A stretch of DNA of 64,000 nt from Streptomyces luteogriseus (GCF_014205055.1 NZ_JACHMS010000001.1:6634001-6698000), one strand, 5' to 3'; shown: positions 18,645-27,813, counted from the first letter of the stretch. Translations and numbers: made by a program. Notes: generated by a model not told the origin, from the sequence alone.

Positions 18645-20062
18645 CTCTCCCCACGGAGACTGCCCACCCCGAGCTCGAGGGCCTGGGCAAGTACGAGTAC
18701 GGCTGGGCCGACTCCGACACGGCCGGCGCCTCTGCCAAGCGCGGCATCAACGAGGACGTCGTCCGGGACATCTCCTCCAAGAAGAGCGAGCCGGAGTGGA
18801 TGACCAAGCTCCGTCTCAAGGGCCTGCGCCTGTTCGAGAAGAAGCCCATGCCGAACTGGGGCTCGGACCTCTCCGGCATCGACTTCGACAACATCAAGTA
18901 CTTCGTGCGCTCCACGGAGAAGCAGGCGGAGTCCTGGGAGGACCTGCCCGAGGACATCAAGAACACGTACGACAAGCTCGGCATCCCCGAGGCGGAGAAG
19001 CAGCGCCTCGTCGCCGGTGTCGCCGCGCAGTACGAGTCGGAGGTCGTCTACCACCAGATCCGTGAGGACCTGGAGGAGCAGGGTGTCATCTTCCTCGACA
19101 CCGACACCGCGCTGAAGGAGCACCCGGAGCTCTTCAAGGAGTACTTCGGGACCGTCATCCCCGTCGGTGACAACAAGTTCGCGTCGCTGAACTCCGCCGT
19201 GTGGTCGGGCGGCTCCTTCATCTACGTGCCGCCGGGCGTGCACGTGGAGATCCCGCTCCAGGCCTACTTCCGCATCAACACCGAGAACATGGGCCAGTTC
19301 GAGCGGACCCTGATCATCGTCGACGAGGGTGCCTACGTGCACTACGTCGAGGGCTGCACCGCCCCGATCTACAAGTCGGACTCGCTGCACTCCGCGGTCG
19401 TCGAGATCATCGTCAAGAAGAACGCCCGCTGCCGCTACACGACCATCCAGAACTGGTCGAACAACGTCTACAACCTGGTCACCAAGCGCGCCGTCGCCTA
19501 CGAGGGTGCGACCATGGAGTGGATCGACGGCAACATCGGCTCCAAGGTGACGATGAAGTACCCGGCCGTCTACCTGATGGGCGAGCACGCCAAGGGCGAG
19601 ACCCTCTCCATCGCCTTCGCGGGCGAGGGGCAGCACCAGGACGCCGGCTCCAAGATGGTCCACATGGCGCCGAACACGTCGTCGAACATCGTGTCGAAGT
19701 CCGTGGCGCGCGGCGGCGGCCGCACCTCCTACCGCGGTCTCGTGGAGATCGGCGAGGGTGCCCACGGCTCGAAGTCCAACGTGCTGTGCGACGCGCTGCT
19801 CGTCGACACCATCTCCCGCTCCGACACCTACCCCTACGTGGACGTCCGCGAGGACGACGTGTCCATGGGCCACGAGGCCACCGTCTCCAAGGTCAGCGAC
19901 GACCAGCTCTTCTACCTGATGAGCCGGGGCATGACCGAGTTCGAGGCGATGGCGATGATCGTGCGCGGCTTCGTCGAGCCCATCGCCAAGGAGCTCCCCA
20001 TGGAGTACGCGCTGGAGCTCAACCGGCTGATCGAGCTGCAGATGGAGGGCGCGGTCGGCTGA
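18641..20062 (+). CDS. sufB: Fe-S cluster assembly protein SufB
   Basis: A 473-residue scaffold of the SufBCD complex, on which nascent Fe-S clusters are built. The beta-helix core includes SGGSFIYVPPGVHVEIPLQ near residue 190, VEGCTAP near 240 and KSNVLCDALLVDT near 380. The ATG overlaps the sufR stop (ATGA), with GGGAGG upstream. Length is normal for a bacterial SufB. Confidence 0.98.
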   Translation: MTLPTETAHPELEGLGKYEYGWADSDTAGASAKRGINEDVVRDISSKKSEPEWMTKLRLKGLRLFEKKPMPNWGSDLSGIDFDNIKYFVRSTEKQAESWEDLPEDIKNTYDKLGIPEAEKQRLVAGVAAQYESEVVYHQIREDLEEQGVIFLDTDTALKEHPELFKEYFGTVIPVGDNKFASLNSAVWSGGSFIYVPPGVHVEIPLQAYFRINTENMGQFERTLIIVDEGAYVHYVEGCTAPIYKSDSLHSAVVEIIVKKNARCRYTTIQNWSNNVYNLVTKRAVAYEGATMEWIDGNIGSKVTMKYPAVYLMGEHAKGETLSIAFAGEGQHQDAGSKMVHMAPNTSSNIVSKSVARGGGRTSYRGLVEIGEGAHGSKSNVLCDALLVDTISRSDTYPYVDVREDDVSMGHEATVSKVSDDQLFYLMSRGMTEFEAMAMIVRGFVEPIAKELPMEYALELNRLIELQMEGAVG

Positions 20063-20116
20063 CCCGCCCCCTCGACAGCAGACGTCCCCCTCAGGAAAGA
20101 GAGCACTACGACAGCC

Positions 20117-21301
20117 ATGGCTGAGGCCCAGAACATCCCCGTGGGATCCACCACCGCGGGCTCGATCGCGGTCGCCGCGGAGTCGACCGTCGCCACGCGC
20201 ATGAGCGCGCCCCCCTCCTTCGACGTGGCGGACTTCCCCGTCCCGCACGGCCGTGAGGAGGAGTGGCGGTTCACCCCGCTGGAGCGCCTGCGCGGCCTGC
20301 ACGACGGCACCGCCGTCGCCACCGGCAATGGCGTGAAGGTCGAGGTCCAGGCCCCCGAGGGCGTCACCGTCGAGGCCGTCGGCCGTGACGACGCGCGGCT
20401 CGGCAAGGCCGGCACCCCGGTGGACCGCGTCGCCGCCCAGGCCTACTCGGCGTTCGAGAAGGCCGGTGTCGTGACCGTCCCCAAGGAGACCGTCCTCACC
20501 GAGCCCATCCGTATCGCGGTGCACGGCGAGGGCGGCACCGCCTTCGGCCACCAGGTGATCGAGCTGGGCGCCTTCGCCGAGGCCGTCGTGGTCATCGACC
20601 ACACCGGCGACGCGGTGCTCGCCGCCAACGTCGACTACCTCCTGGGCGACGGCGCCAAGCTCACCGTCGTCTCCGTCCAGGACTGGGACGAGAAGGCCGT
20701 CCACGTCGCCCAGCACAACGCGCTCGTCGGCCGCGACGCCTCCTTCAAGTCGGTCGTCGTCACCTTCGGCGGCGACCTCGTCCGGCTGCACCCCCGCGTG
20801 CAGTACGCCGGTCCCGGCGGCGAGGCCGAGCTGTTCGGCCTGTACTTCACCGACCAGGGCCAGCACCAGGAGCATCGCCTCCTGGTCGACCACAACGTCC
20901 CGCACTGCAAGTCGCACGTCGTCTACAAGGGCGCGCTCCAGGGCGACGACGCGCACGCGGTGTGGATCGGCGACGTGCTCATCGAGGCCAAGGCCGAGGG
21001 CACCGACACGTACGAGATGAACCGCAACCTGGTCCTCACGGACGGGGCGCGGGTGGACTCCGTACCGAACCTCGAGATCGAGACCGGGGAGATCGTCGGC
21101 GCCGGCCACGCCTCGACGACCGGCCGCTTCGACGACGAGCAGCTCTTCTACCTCATGGCCCGCGGCATCCCGGAGTACGAGGCCCGCCGTCTGGTGGTCC
21201 GCGGCTTCTTCGCCGAACTCGTCCAGCAGATCGGCCTCCCCGACATCGAGGAGCGCCTGATCGCCCGGATCGAGGAGGAGCTGGAGGCGGCGGTCGCATG
21301 A
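20117..21301 (+). CDS. sufD: Fe-S cluster assembly protein SufD
   Basis: A 394-residue partner of SufB with the same beta-helix fold. The HQEHRLLVDHNVPHCKSHVVYKG region near 255 (broken here only by naming) and GRFDDEQLFYLMARGIPEYEA near 340 mark the SufB/D C-terminal domain. It starts 54 bp after sufB with AGGAAAGAG in the gap, and overlaps the Rieske gene by 4 bp. The N-terminal ~35 residues are variable, as is usual. Confidence 0.97.
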   Translation: MAEAQNIPVGSTTAGSIAVAAESTVATRMSAPPSFDVADFPVPHGREEEWRFTPLERLRGLHDGTAVATGNGVKVEVQAPEGVTVEAVGRDDARLGKAGTPVDRVAAQAYSAFEKAGVVTVPKETVLTEPIRIAVHGEGGTAFGHQVIELGAFAEAVVVIDHTGDAVLAANVDYLLGDGAKLTVVSVQDWDEKAVHVAQHNALVGRDASFKSVVVTFGGDLVRLHPRVQYAGPGGEAELFGLYFTDQGQHQEHRLLVDHNVPHCKSHVVYKGALQGDDAHAVWIGDVLIEAKAEGTDTYEMNRNLVLTDGARVDSVPNLEIETGEIVGAGHASTTGRFDDEQLFYLMARGIPEYEARRLVVRGFFAELVQQIGLPDIEERLIARIEEELEAAVA

Positions 21302-21615
21302 CCTTCGTACGCGCCTGTGGGCTGGGCGAGCTGGAGGAGGACACCCCGAAGCGGGTGGAACTCGACGGCACGCCGCTGTCCATCGTGCAGACCGAGGGCG
21401 AGGTGTTCGCGATCCACGACATCTGCTCGCACGCGAACGTCTCCCTGTCGGAGGGCGAGGTCGACGACTGTCACATCGAGTGCTGGCTGCACGGCTCGCG
21501 CTTCGACCTCCGCTCCGGCAAGCCCGACGCCCTTCCGGCGACGCGCCCCGTCCCCGTTTACCCCGTACAGATCGATGGGGACGACGTGCTCGTCTCCCTC
21601 ACCCAGGAGTCCTGA
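21298..21615 (+). CDS. Rieske-type [2Fe-2S] ferredoxin
   Basis: A 105-residue non-heme Rieske ferredoxin. Ligands are in ICSHANVSL (Cys-x-His) and CWLHGSRFDL (Cys-x-x-His), about 16 residues apart. It overlaps the sufD stop by 4 bp and lies 7 bp before sufC. A Rieske protein inside the suf operon is a recurrent actinobacterial arrangement; it may donate electrons for cluster assembly or be an early client. Confidence 0.93.
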   Translation: MTFVRACGLGELEEDTPKRVELDGTPLSIVQTEGEVFAIHDICSHANVSLSEGEVDDCHIECWLHGSRFDLRSGKPDALPATRPVPVYPVQIDGDDVLVSLTQES

Positions 21616-21622
21616 GGCATCC

Positions 21623-22387
21623 ATGGCAACGCTTGAAATCCGAGACCTGCACGTCACCGTCGAGGCCGACAACGCCACGAAGGAGATCCTCAAGGGCGTC
21701 GACCTCACCGTGAAGCAGGGCGAGACGCACGCCATCATGGGCCCCAACGGCTCCGGCAAGTCGACCCTCGCCTACTCCCTCGCGGGTCACCCGAAGTACA
21801 CGATCACCGGCGGCACCGTCACCCTCGACGGCGAGGACGTCCTGGAGATGTCCGTCGACGAGCGCGCCCGCGCCGGCCTGTTCCTCGCGATGCAGTACCC
21901 GGTCGAGGTACCGGGTGTCTCCGTGTCGAACTTCCTGCGCACCTCCGCCACCGCAGTCCGCGGCGAGGCCCCCAAGCTGCGCACCTGGGTGAAGGAGGTC
22001 AAGGAGGCCATGCAGCGCCTCAACATCGACCCGTCCTTCGCCGAGCGCAACGTCAACGAGGGCTTCTCCGGCGGTGAGAAGAAGCGCCACGAGATCCTCC
22101 AGCTGGAGCTGCTCAAGCCGAAGGTCGCCGTCCTCGACGAGACCGACTCCGGCCTGGACGTCGACGCCCTGCGCGTGGTGTCGGAGGGCGTGAACCGCGT
22201 CCGCGAGACGGGCGAGGTCGGCACGCTGCTGATCACGCACTACACGCGCATCCTCCGCTACATCAAGCCCGACCACGTGCACGTCTTCTCCGGTGGCCGG
22301 ATCGTCGAGTCCGGCGGCGCCGAGCTCGCCGACAAGCTGGAGGAAGAGGGCTACGAGGCATACACGAAGGGTGGCGCATCCGCGTGA
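21623..22387 (+). CDS. sufC: Fe-S cluster assembly ATPase SufC
   Basis: A 254-residue ABC-type ATPase of the SufBCD complex. Walker A GPNGSGKST is at residues 40-48, the signature FSGGEKKRHEI near 153 and Walker B AVLDETDSGLDVDAL near 172. The Asp-Glu-Thr-Asp variation after Walker B is typical of SufC. It starts 7 bp after the Rieske gene and overlaps sufS by 4 bp. Confidence 0.98.
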   Translation: MATLEIRDLHVTVEADNATKEILKGVDLTVKQGETHAIMGPNGSGKSTLAYSLAGHPKYTITGGTVTLDGEDVLEMSVDERARAGLFLAMQYPVEVPGVSVSNFLRTSATAVRGEAPKLRTWVKEVKEAMQRLNIDPSFAERNVNEGFSGGEKKRHEILQLELLKPKVAVLDETDSGLDVDALRVVSEGVNRVRETGEVGTLLITHYTRILRYIKPDHVHVFSGGRIVESGGAELADKLEEEGYEAYTKGGASA

Positions 22388-23640
22388 CATTGCTGCCGGG
22401 CCTCCTCGACACAGAGGCGATCCGCAAGGACTTCCCCATCCTGGACCGCCAGGTCCACGAAGGCCGGAAGCTCGTGTACCTGGACAACGCGGCGACCAGC
22501 CAAAAGCCGCGCCAGGTGCTGGACGCCCTGAACGAGTACTACGAGCGCTACAACGCCAACGTCCACCGCGGTGTGCATGTGCTCGCCGAGGAGGCCACGG
22601 CGCTGTACGAGGGCGCGCGCGACAAGGTCGCGGAGTTTATCAACGCGCCCAGCCGTGACGAGGTGATCTTCACCAAGAACGCCTCGGAGTCGCTCAACCT
22701 CGTGGCGAACATGCTGGGCTGGGCCGACGAGCCCTACCGCGTGGACTCCGAGACCGAGATCGTCATCACGGAGATGGAGCACCACTCCAACATCGTGCCG
22801 TGGCAGCTGCTCGCGCAGCGCACGGGCGCGAAGCTGAAGTGGTTCGGCCTGACCGACGACGGCCGCCTCGACCTGTCGAACATCGACGAGATCATCACGG
22901 AGAAGACGAAGATCGTCTCCTTCGTGCTGGTCTCCAACATCCTCGGCACGCAGAACCCGGTCGAGGCGATCGTGCGCCGCGCCCAGGAGGTCGGTGCGCT
23001 GGTGTGCATCGACGCCTCCCAGGCCGCGCCGCACATGCCGCTGGACGTACAGGCCCTGCAGGCCGACTTCGTGGCCTTCACCGGCCACAAGATGTGCGCC
23101 CCTACCGGCATCGGAGTCCTCTGGGGCCGCCAGGAGCTGCTGGAGGATCTGCCTCCGTTCCTCGGCGGTGGCGAGATGATCGAGACGGTGTCGATGCACT
23201 CCTCGACCTACGCCCCGGCGCCCCACAAGTTCGAGGCGGGCACGCCCCCGATCGCCCAGGCGGTCGGACTCGGCGCGGCGATCGACTACCTCGACGCGAT
23301 CGGCATGGACAAGATCCTCGCCCACGAGCACGCACTCACCGAGTACGCGGTGAAGCGGCTGGCGGAGGTCCCCGACCTGCGGATCATCGGCCCGACCACG
23401 GCCGAGGAGCGCGGTGCGGCGATCAGTTTCACCCTCGGGGACATCCACCCGCACGACGTGGGCCAGGTCCTCGACGAGCAGGGCATCGCGGTCCGGGTCG
23501 GCCACCACTGCGCACGGCCGGTCTGCCTCCGCTACGGAATTCCTGCGACCACGCGAGCGTCGTTCTATCTGTACTCCACGCCGGGCGAGATCGACGCGCT
23601 GGTCGACGGCTTGGAGCACGTACGGAACTTCTTCGGCTGA
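22384..23640 (+). CDS. sufS: Cysteine desulfurase SufS
   Basis: A 418-residue PLP-dependent class V aminotransferase-type desulfurase that takes sulfur from L-cysteine for cluster assembly. The PLP Lys is in AFTGHKMCAPTGIG near residue 236, and the persulfide Cys is in VRVGHHCARPVCLRYG near 375. The GTG start overlaps the sufC stop. It works with SufU, encoded 15 bp downstream. Confidence 0.97.
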   Translation: MTLLPGLLDTEAIRKDFPILDRQVHEGRKLVYLDNAATSQKPRQVLDALNEYYERYNANVHRGVHVLAEEATALYEGARDKVAEFINAPSRDEVIFTKNASESLNLVANMLGWADEPYRVDSETEIVITEMEHHSNIVPWQLLAQRTGAKLKWFGLTDDGRLDLSNIDEIITEKTKIVSFVLVSNILGTQNPVEAIVRRAQEVGALVCIDASQAAPHMPLDVQALQADFVAFTGHKMCAPTGIGVLWGRQELLEDLPPFLGGGEMIETVSMHSSTYAPAPHKFEAGTPPIAQAVGLGAAIDYLDAIGMDKILAHEHALTEYAVKRLAEVPDLRIIGPTTAEERGAAISFTLGDIHPHDVGQVLDEQGIAVRVGHHCARPVCLRYGIPATTRASFYLYSTPGEIDALVDGLEHVRNFFG

Positions 23641-23655
23641 GGGGCGTGCTGAACG

Positions 23656-24126
23656 GTGAAACTGGACTCCATGTACCAGGAAGTCATCCTGGACCACTAC
23701 AAGAACCCGCACGGGCGGGGCTTGCGGGATGGCGACGCCGAGGTGCACCACGTCAACCCGACGTGCGGTGACGAGATCACACTGCGCGTGAAGTACGACG
23801 GCACCACGATCGAGGACGTCTCGTACGAGGGCCAGGGCTGTTCGATCAGCCAGGCGAGCGCGTCCGTACTGAACGACCTCCTCGTCGGCAAGGACCTCTC
23901 CGACGCGCGGAAGATCCAGGAGACCTTCCTGGAGCTGATGCAGTCCAAGGGGAAGCTCGAACCCGACGATGCGATGGAGGAGATCCTGGAGGACGCGGTC
24001 GCGTTCGCCGGGGTGTCCAAGTACCCGGCCCGGGTGAAGTGCGCCCTGCTGAGCTGGATGGCCTGGAAGGACGCGACGGCCCAGGTACTGGGCGGAGCCG
24101 ACGCCGAGAAGGAGACGACGGCATGA
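23656..24126 (+). CDS. sufU: SUF sulfur-acceptor protein SufU
   Basis: A 156-residue SufU. The three conserved Cys lie in NPTCGDEITL, EGQGCSISQASASV and VKCALLSW, where zinc is bound and sulfur is relayed from SufS. The ~20-residue insertion between the second and third Cys, typical of SufU compared with IscU, is present. GTG start; overlaps the next gene by 4 bp. Confidence 0.96.
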   Translation: MKLDSMYQEVILDHYKNPHGRGLRDGDAEVHHVNPTCGDEITLRVKYDGTTIEDVSYEGQGCSISQASASVLNDLLVGKDLSDARKIQETFLELMQSKGKLEPDDAMEEILEDAVAFAGVSKYPARVKCALLSWMAWKDATAQVLGGADAEKETTA

Positions 24127-24455
24127 GCGAGACCGTTGAGATGAAGCCGGCCTCCGAGGAAGAGGTCCGTGAGGCGCTGTACGACGTCGTCGACCCCGAG
24201 CTGGGCATCGACGTCGTCAACCTCGGCCTGATCTACGGCATCCACATCGACGACGCGAACATCGCGACGCTCGACATGACTCTGACGTCGGCGGCCTGCC
24301 CGCTGACGGACGTCATCGAGGACCAGGCGAAGTCCGCCACGGACGGCCTCGTGAGCGAGCTGCGGATCAACTGGGTCTGGATGCCCCCGTGGGGCCCTGA
24401 CAAGATCACGGACGACGGACGCGAGCAGCTTCGGGCTCTCGGGTTCAACGTCTGA
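24123..24455 (+). CDS. DUF59 / SufT-like metal-sulfur cluster protein
   Basis: A 110-residue MIP18/DUF59 protein. DVVDPELGIDVVNLGLIYGI near residue 22 and TSAACPLTDVIEDQ near 58 (with the conserved Cys) identify the family. Such proteins assist Fe-S maturation (SufT) and often end suf operons. Coupled by ATGA to sufU, it is the last gene before a long hairpin terminator. Confidence 0.94.
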   Translation: MSETVEMKPASEEEVREALYDVVDPELGIDVVNLGLIYGIHIDDANIATLDMTLTSAACPLTDVIEDQAKSATDGLVSELRINWVWMPPWGPDKITDDGREQLRALGFNV

Positions 24456-24474
24456 GATCCTCTGAGCTCCACTG

Positions 24475-24521
24475 ACATACGTGAGGGCGGCACCCGGTCC
24501 GGGTGCCGCCCTCACGTATGT
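24475..24521. terminator. Very strong bidirectional terminator
   Basis: A perfect 22-bp inverted repeat (arms 24475-24496 and 24500-24521) with a 3-base GTC loop. It ends the suf operon and, on the other strand, the AbfB-domain gene. Confidence 0.88.
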
Positions 24522-24547
24522 GCTCGTCCAGCCCGGCTGTGCTCAGC

Positions 24548-25381
24548 TCAGTCCAGCCCGGCCACCATCTGGAACGACGTGTCCGAGTGGTACAGCCGGC
24601 TGTTCTCGTAGGGGTCCAGGCGGAGCTGGAAGTTGCGGTGGCGCAGGAAGCGGCCCGGGTAGTTGACCGACTCCAGCGTGAGCGTGCCCGATGCGGACCA
24701 GTAGCGGGGGCAGAACGTGGCGTCCTTGCCGAAGAGGGACGAGCCGTCGTTCATGTTCGCGACCAGGACGAAGCTGCGGTGGCGCAGATAGCGGCCGTCC
24801 GCGGTGGTGAAGGAGTAGCAGGAGGAGTCGGCGAGGCCGGCGACGCGCTGGAAAGTGGCGTCCTCGCGCTGCTCGGGGCCCGAGCCGATCTGGTCCAGGC
24901 GCACATAGCCGTCGCGCACCCGCCAGTAGCGGTCGGGGAAGTTGACCGAGCGTATGGATATGCCGTGCGTGGACGGGGGCTTCGGGTGCTTCGAGGGGGC
25001 TGGGGACGCCTTCGGCGGCTTCGGGGCCTTCTTCCCGGGCTTCGGGCTCGGGGACGCGCTCGACACGCTGGCGCTGGGGGTGGGGGTCGGCTCGGTCCGG
25101 TCCCCGCCGGGCTTCTCGGTGGCGTCCTCGGAGGGGGTCGCGAAGGAGATCAGGCCGCCCGGGGCCGAACTGCTCAGGGTGGTCGGCTCCGCCGCCCGGG
25201 CTTCCGGCTCGCCGGACTCGCTGTCCAGGACGGTGATGGCCGTGACGCACGCGGTGATCGTGGCCAGGGCGAGCGTGCCCGCCAGCCAGAGCCGTCGCGT
25301 CCCCGGTGCCCGGGTGGTGTCCGGGGCCCAGCCGCTCTCCCAGGGACGGTCCTGTGGCGGCCGGGACTTGCTTTCTGACAT
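24548..25381 (-). CDS. Membrane-anchored AbfB (CBM42) domain protein
   Basis: A 277-residue surface protein. A short Arg-rich cytoplasmic tail is followed by one membrane segment (LWLAGTLALATITACVTAITVL, ~31-52). A Pro/Ser/Lys-rich linker runs to ~140. The C-terminal AbfB arabinofuranose-binding beta-trefoil has repeated units (YWRVRDGYVRLDQ, YLRHRSFVLVA, FLRHRNFQLRL). No catalytic domain is attached, so it probably binds arabinan-type glycans at the cell surface. The ATG is preceded by GAGGAA; the frame stays open for another 500 bp upstream, which I reject as shadow. Confidence 0.88.
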   Translation of the reverse strand: MSESKSRPPQDRPWESGWAPDTTRAPGTRRLWLAGTLALATITACVTAITVLDSESGEPEARAAEPTTLSSSAPGGLISFATPSEDATEKPGGDRTEPTPTPSASVSSASPSPKPGKKAPKPPKASPAPSKHPKPPSTHGISIRSVNFPDRYWRVRDGYVRLDQIGSGPEQREDATFQRVAGLADSSCYSFTTADGRYLRHRSFVLVANMNDGSSLFGKDATFCPRYWSASGTLTLESVNYPGRFLRHRNFQLRLDPYENSRLYHSDTSFQMVAGLD

Positions 25382-25525
25382 GCGCTGTTCCTCCGGCGGG
25401 GCACCCTTGACGGCGGCGCAGTTGTGGTGGCCCGGTGTGTGATCGGTGACACCGTAGTGGACGCGTGGGGCCCCTGTGACGCGTTTTGTGAGAGCGATTT
25501 CCGTCCGATACCCGAAGGCCCGTTG

Positions 25526-25560
25526 TGTACGGGTGTACAGGTGTTGTGTACGCTCGTACA
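25526..25560. promoter_or_regulatory. Two operator-like repeats before the SMR gene
   Basis: TGTACGGGTGTACA (25526-25539) and TGTACGCTCGTACA (25547-25560) are palindromes with centres 21 bp apart, two helical turns. The second ends 1 bp before the SMR ATG. They are probably bound by the TetR protein encoded just downstream. Confidence 0.68.
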
Positions 25561-25561
25561 T

Positions 25562-25882
25562 ATGGGATATCTGCTGCTGGCCGGGGCCATAGCCGCCGAA
25601 GTCGGTGCGACCACCGCGATGAAGTACAGCGACGGCTTCAGCAGGCTCGGTCCGTCCCTGGTCACGGTCCTCGGCTACGTCGTCTCCTTCGCGCTGCTCG
25701 CGCAGACCCTGAAGACCGTCTCGGTCGGCACGGCCTACGCCATCTGGGCCGGGGTCGGCACCGCCGCCATCGCCACGATCGGGATCGCGTTCCTGGGCGA
25801 GGGCATGACCGTCGCCAAGGCCGCCGGCATCGCGCTGATCATCGTCGGGGTCGTGGTGCTGAACCTGGGCGGAGCCCACTGA
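25562..25882 (+). CDS. Small multidrug resistance (SMR) efflux protein
   Basis: A 106-residue EmrE/QacC-like proton-coupled transporter with four membrane helices. The essential Glu is Glu13 in AGAIAAEVGAT, and YAIWAGVGT carries the conserved Trp/Gly pocket. It begins right after two palindromic operators and is followed by a tetR gene whose ATG overlaps its stop (TGATG). It probably exports a cationic compound that also induces the operon. Confidence 0.93.
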   Translation: MGYLLLAGAIAAEVGATTAMKYSDGFSRLGPSLVTVLGYVVSFALLAQTLKTVSVGTAYAIWAGVGTAAIATIGIAFLGEGMTVAKAAGIALIIVGVVVLNLGGAH

Positions 25883-26430
25883 TGGCCCGGCGCTACGACC
25901 CCGAGAGGCGCCAGCGGATCATCGACGCGGCGATCCGGGTCGTCGGGGAGAAGGGGATCGCCGGGCTGAGCCACCGCAGCGCCGCCGCCGAGGCGGATGT
26001 GCCGCTGGGCTCGACGACGTACCACTTCAAGACCCTCGACGAGCTGCTGGTCGCCGCGCTGCGGCAGGCCAACGAGGGCTTCGCCAAGGTGGTCGCCTCG
26101 CGCGGCGGTCTGGAGGACCCGCGCACCGATCTGGCCGCCGAACTCGCCGCGTGGATGGGGGAGTGGCTCGCGGGCGAGCGGACGGGGGTGGAGCTGGAGT
26201 ACGAGCTGTACCTGGCCGCGCTGCGCCGGCCCGCCCTGCGGCCCGTCGCCGCCGAGTGGGCCGAGGGCGTCGCCGAGCTGCTGTCCCGGCATACGGATCC
26301 GGTGACCGCGCGGGCGCTGGTGGCGGTCGTCGACGGCATCTGCCTGCAGGCGCTGCTGACGGGGGTGCCGTATGACGAGGCGTATGCGCGGGAGGTGCTG
26401 GGGCGGGTGCTCGCGGGGGCGCCGGGGTGA
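25882..26430 (+). CDS. TetR family transcriptional regulator
   Basis: A 182-residue TetR protein. The helix-turn-helix lies at ~10-55 (RIIDAAIRVVGEKGIAGLSHRSAAAEADVPLGS, quoted in parts, ending TTYHFKTLDELL). Its start overlaps the SMR stop by one base, so it is co-transcribed and most likely represses the operon through the two palindromes at 25526-25560. The ligand is probably the SMR substrate. Confidence 0.9.
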   Translation: MARRYDPERRQRIIDAAIRVVGEKGIAGLSHRSAAAEADVPLGSTTYHFKTLDELLVAALRQANEGFAKVVASRGGLEDPRTDLAAELAAWMGEWLAGERTGVELEYELYLAALRRPALRPVAAEWAEGVAELLSRHTDPVTARALVAVVDGICLQALLTGVPYDEAYAREVLGRVLAGAPG

Positions 26431-26483
26431 GGCCGGGGGCCGGGCCCGTCCGCGGACGGGTGCTTCGGGGTGGTGCCCGAGCC

Positions 26484-26584
26484 GGGTGTCCCAACCAGGT
26501 GGCCGTGTCGGGTGTCCCAACCAGGTGGCCGTGTTGGTGTTCCACTCGGGTGCCCGAGCCGGGTGTCCCGACCGGTGGCCTTGC
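26484..26584. repeat. 26-bp tandem repeat in an intergenic region
   Basis: Two adjacent 26-bp units (26484-26509 and 26510-26535) differ only at the last base, and a degenerate third unit starts near 26560. The core is GGTGTCCCAACCAGGTGGCC. The whole 26431-26707 gap has no convincing gene; it holds this repeat and the dapD promoter. Confidence 0.7.
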
Positions 26585-26707
26585 CGGGTGGCCGAGCTGT
26601 GCGTCCGTGCTGTTGAGGGGGTGTTCGGAGGTGCGGATACCGCCCGTCCCGTGAGACTCCCCCGTACCGGTTCGCCTCCATCGGCGTCCGCCGGTTAGGT
26701 TGCCCTC

Positions 26708-27697
26708 ATGACCGACACGACTGCTCCTCGCACCACCGGCGCGGTGGCCGCCGGCCTCGCCACGATCGCCGCCGACGGTACCGTTCTCGACACCTGGTTC
26801 CCCGCGCCCGAGCTGGCCGACCAGCCCGGCCCGTCCGGCACCGAGCGACTGTCCGCCGAGCGGGCCGCGGAGCTGCTCGGCGGCGGCGCGACCGCGGCGA
26901 TCGGCCCGGACGCCCGCCGGGGCGTCGAGGTGGTCGCGGTCCGCACGGTCATCGCCTCGCTCGACGAGAAGCCGATCGACGCGCACGACGCCTACCTGCG
27001 CCTGCACCTGCTCTCCCACCGCCTGGTCAAGCCGCACGGGCAGAGCCTGGACGGCATCTTCGGCTTCCTCGCCAACGTCGCCTGGACCTCGCTCGGCCCG
27101 GTCGCCGTCGACGACCTCGAGAAGGTCCGGCTGAACGCCCGCGCCGAGGGCCTGCACCTCCAGGTGACCTCCGTCGACAAGTTCCCGCGCATGACGGACT
27201 ACGTGGCCCCCAAGGGAGTCCGGATCGCCGACGCCGACCGGGTCCGCCTCGGCGCCCACCTCGCCGAGGGCACCACCGTGATGCACGAGGGCTTCGTCAA
27301 CTTCAACGCCGGCACGCTCGGCACCTCGATGGTCGAGGGCCGCATCTCCGCCGGCGTCGTGATCGGCGACGGCTCGGACATCGGTGGCGGCGCCTCCACG
27401 ATGGGCACCCTCTCCGGCGGCGGCAACGTCATCATCTCCGTCGGCGAGCGCTGCCTGATCGGCGCCGAGGCGGGGGTCGGCATCGCCCTCGGCGACGAGT
27501 GCGTCGTCGAGGCCGGCCTCTACGTCACCGCCGGAACCCGCGTCACCATGCCCGACGGCCAGATCATCAAGGCCCGCGAGCTGTCCGGTGCCTCCAACAT
27601 CCTCTTCCGCCGCAACTCGGTCACCGGCACGGTTGAGGCCCGGCCGAACAACGCGGTGTGGGGCGGCCTGAACGAGATCCTCCACAGCCACAACTGA
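26708..27697 (+). CDS. dapD: 2,3,4,5-tetrahydropyridine-2,6-dicarboxylate N-succinyltransferase
   Basis: A 329-residue DapD of the actinobacterial type, which acylates tetrahydrodipicolinate with succinyl-CoA in the diaminopimelate/lysine pathway. The C-terminal two-thirds forms a left-handed beta helix of hexapeptide repeats (GISAGVVIGDGSDIGGG-like, near 215-270), ending with RNSVTGTVEARP. The N-terminal domain is longer than in enterics. It is monocistronic. The DapA-family gene 0.5 kb downstream is on the other strand. Confidence 0.95.
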   Translation: MTDTTAPRTTGAVAAGLATIAADGTVLDTWFPAPELADQPGPSGTERLSAERAAELLGGGATAAIGPDARRGVEVVAVRTVIASLDEKPIDAHDAYLRLHLLSHRLVKPHGQSLDGIFGFLANVAWTSLGPVAVDDLEKVRLNARAEGLHLQVTSVDKFPRMTDYVAPKGVRIADADRVRLGAHLAEGTTVMHEGFVNFNAGTLGTSMVEGRISAGVVIGDGSDIGGGASTMGTLSGGGNVIISVGERCLIGAEAGVGIALGDECVVEAGLYVTAGTRVTMPDGQIIKARELSGASNILFRRNSVTGTVEARPNNAVWGGLNEILHSHN

Positions 27698-27813
27698 CGG
27701 CCCCGGACCTTCCCGTACGGATGACCCGGCGTGACCTCACGGTGGTTTTGGCAGATGAACGGGTGGACGCAGTGTCCGATCAGACGCCGAACCGACGAAA
27801 AGAGGACCGGGGC

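Noticed and set aside
18416..21109. 897-residue open frame on the minus strand across sufB-sufD
   Set aside because: Antisense shadow of highly GC-biased suf genes; no family motif, no RBS, composition of frame-shifted Streptomyces DNA.
26484..26584. CRISPR-like array
   Set aside because: Repeats are directly adjacent without spacers, only 2-3 units, and no cas genes are present.
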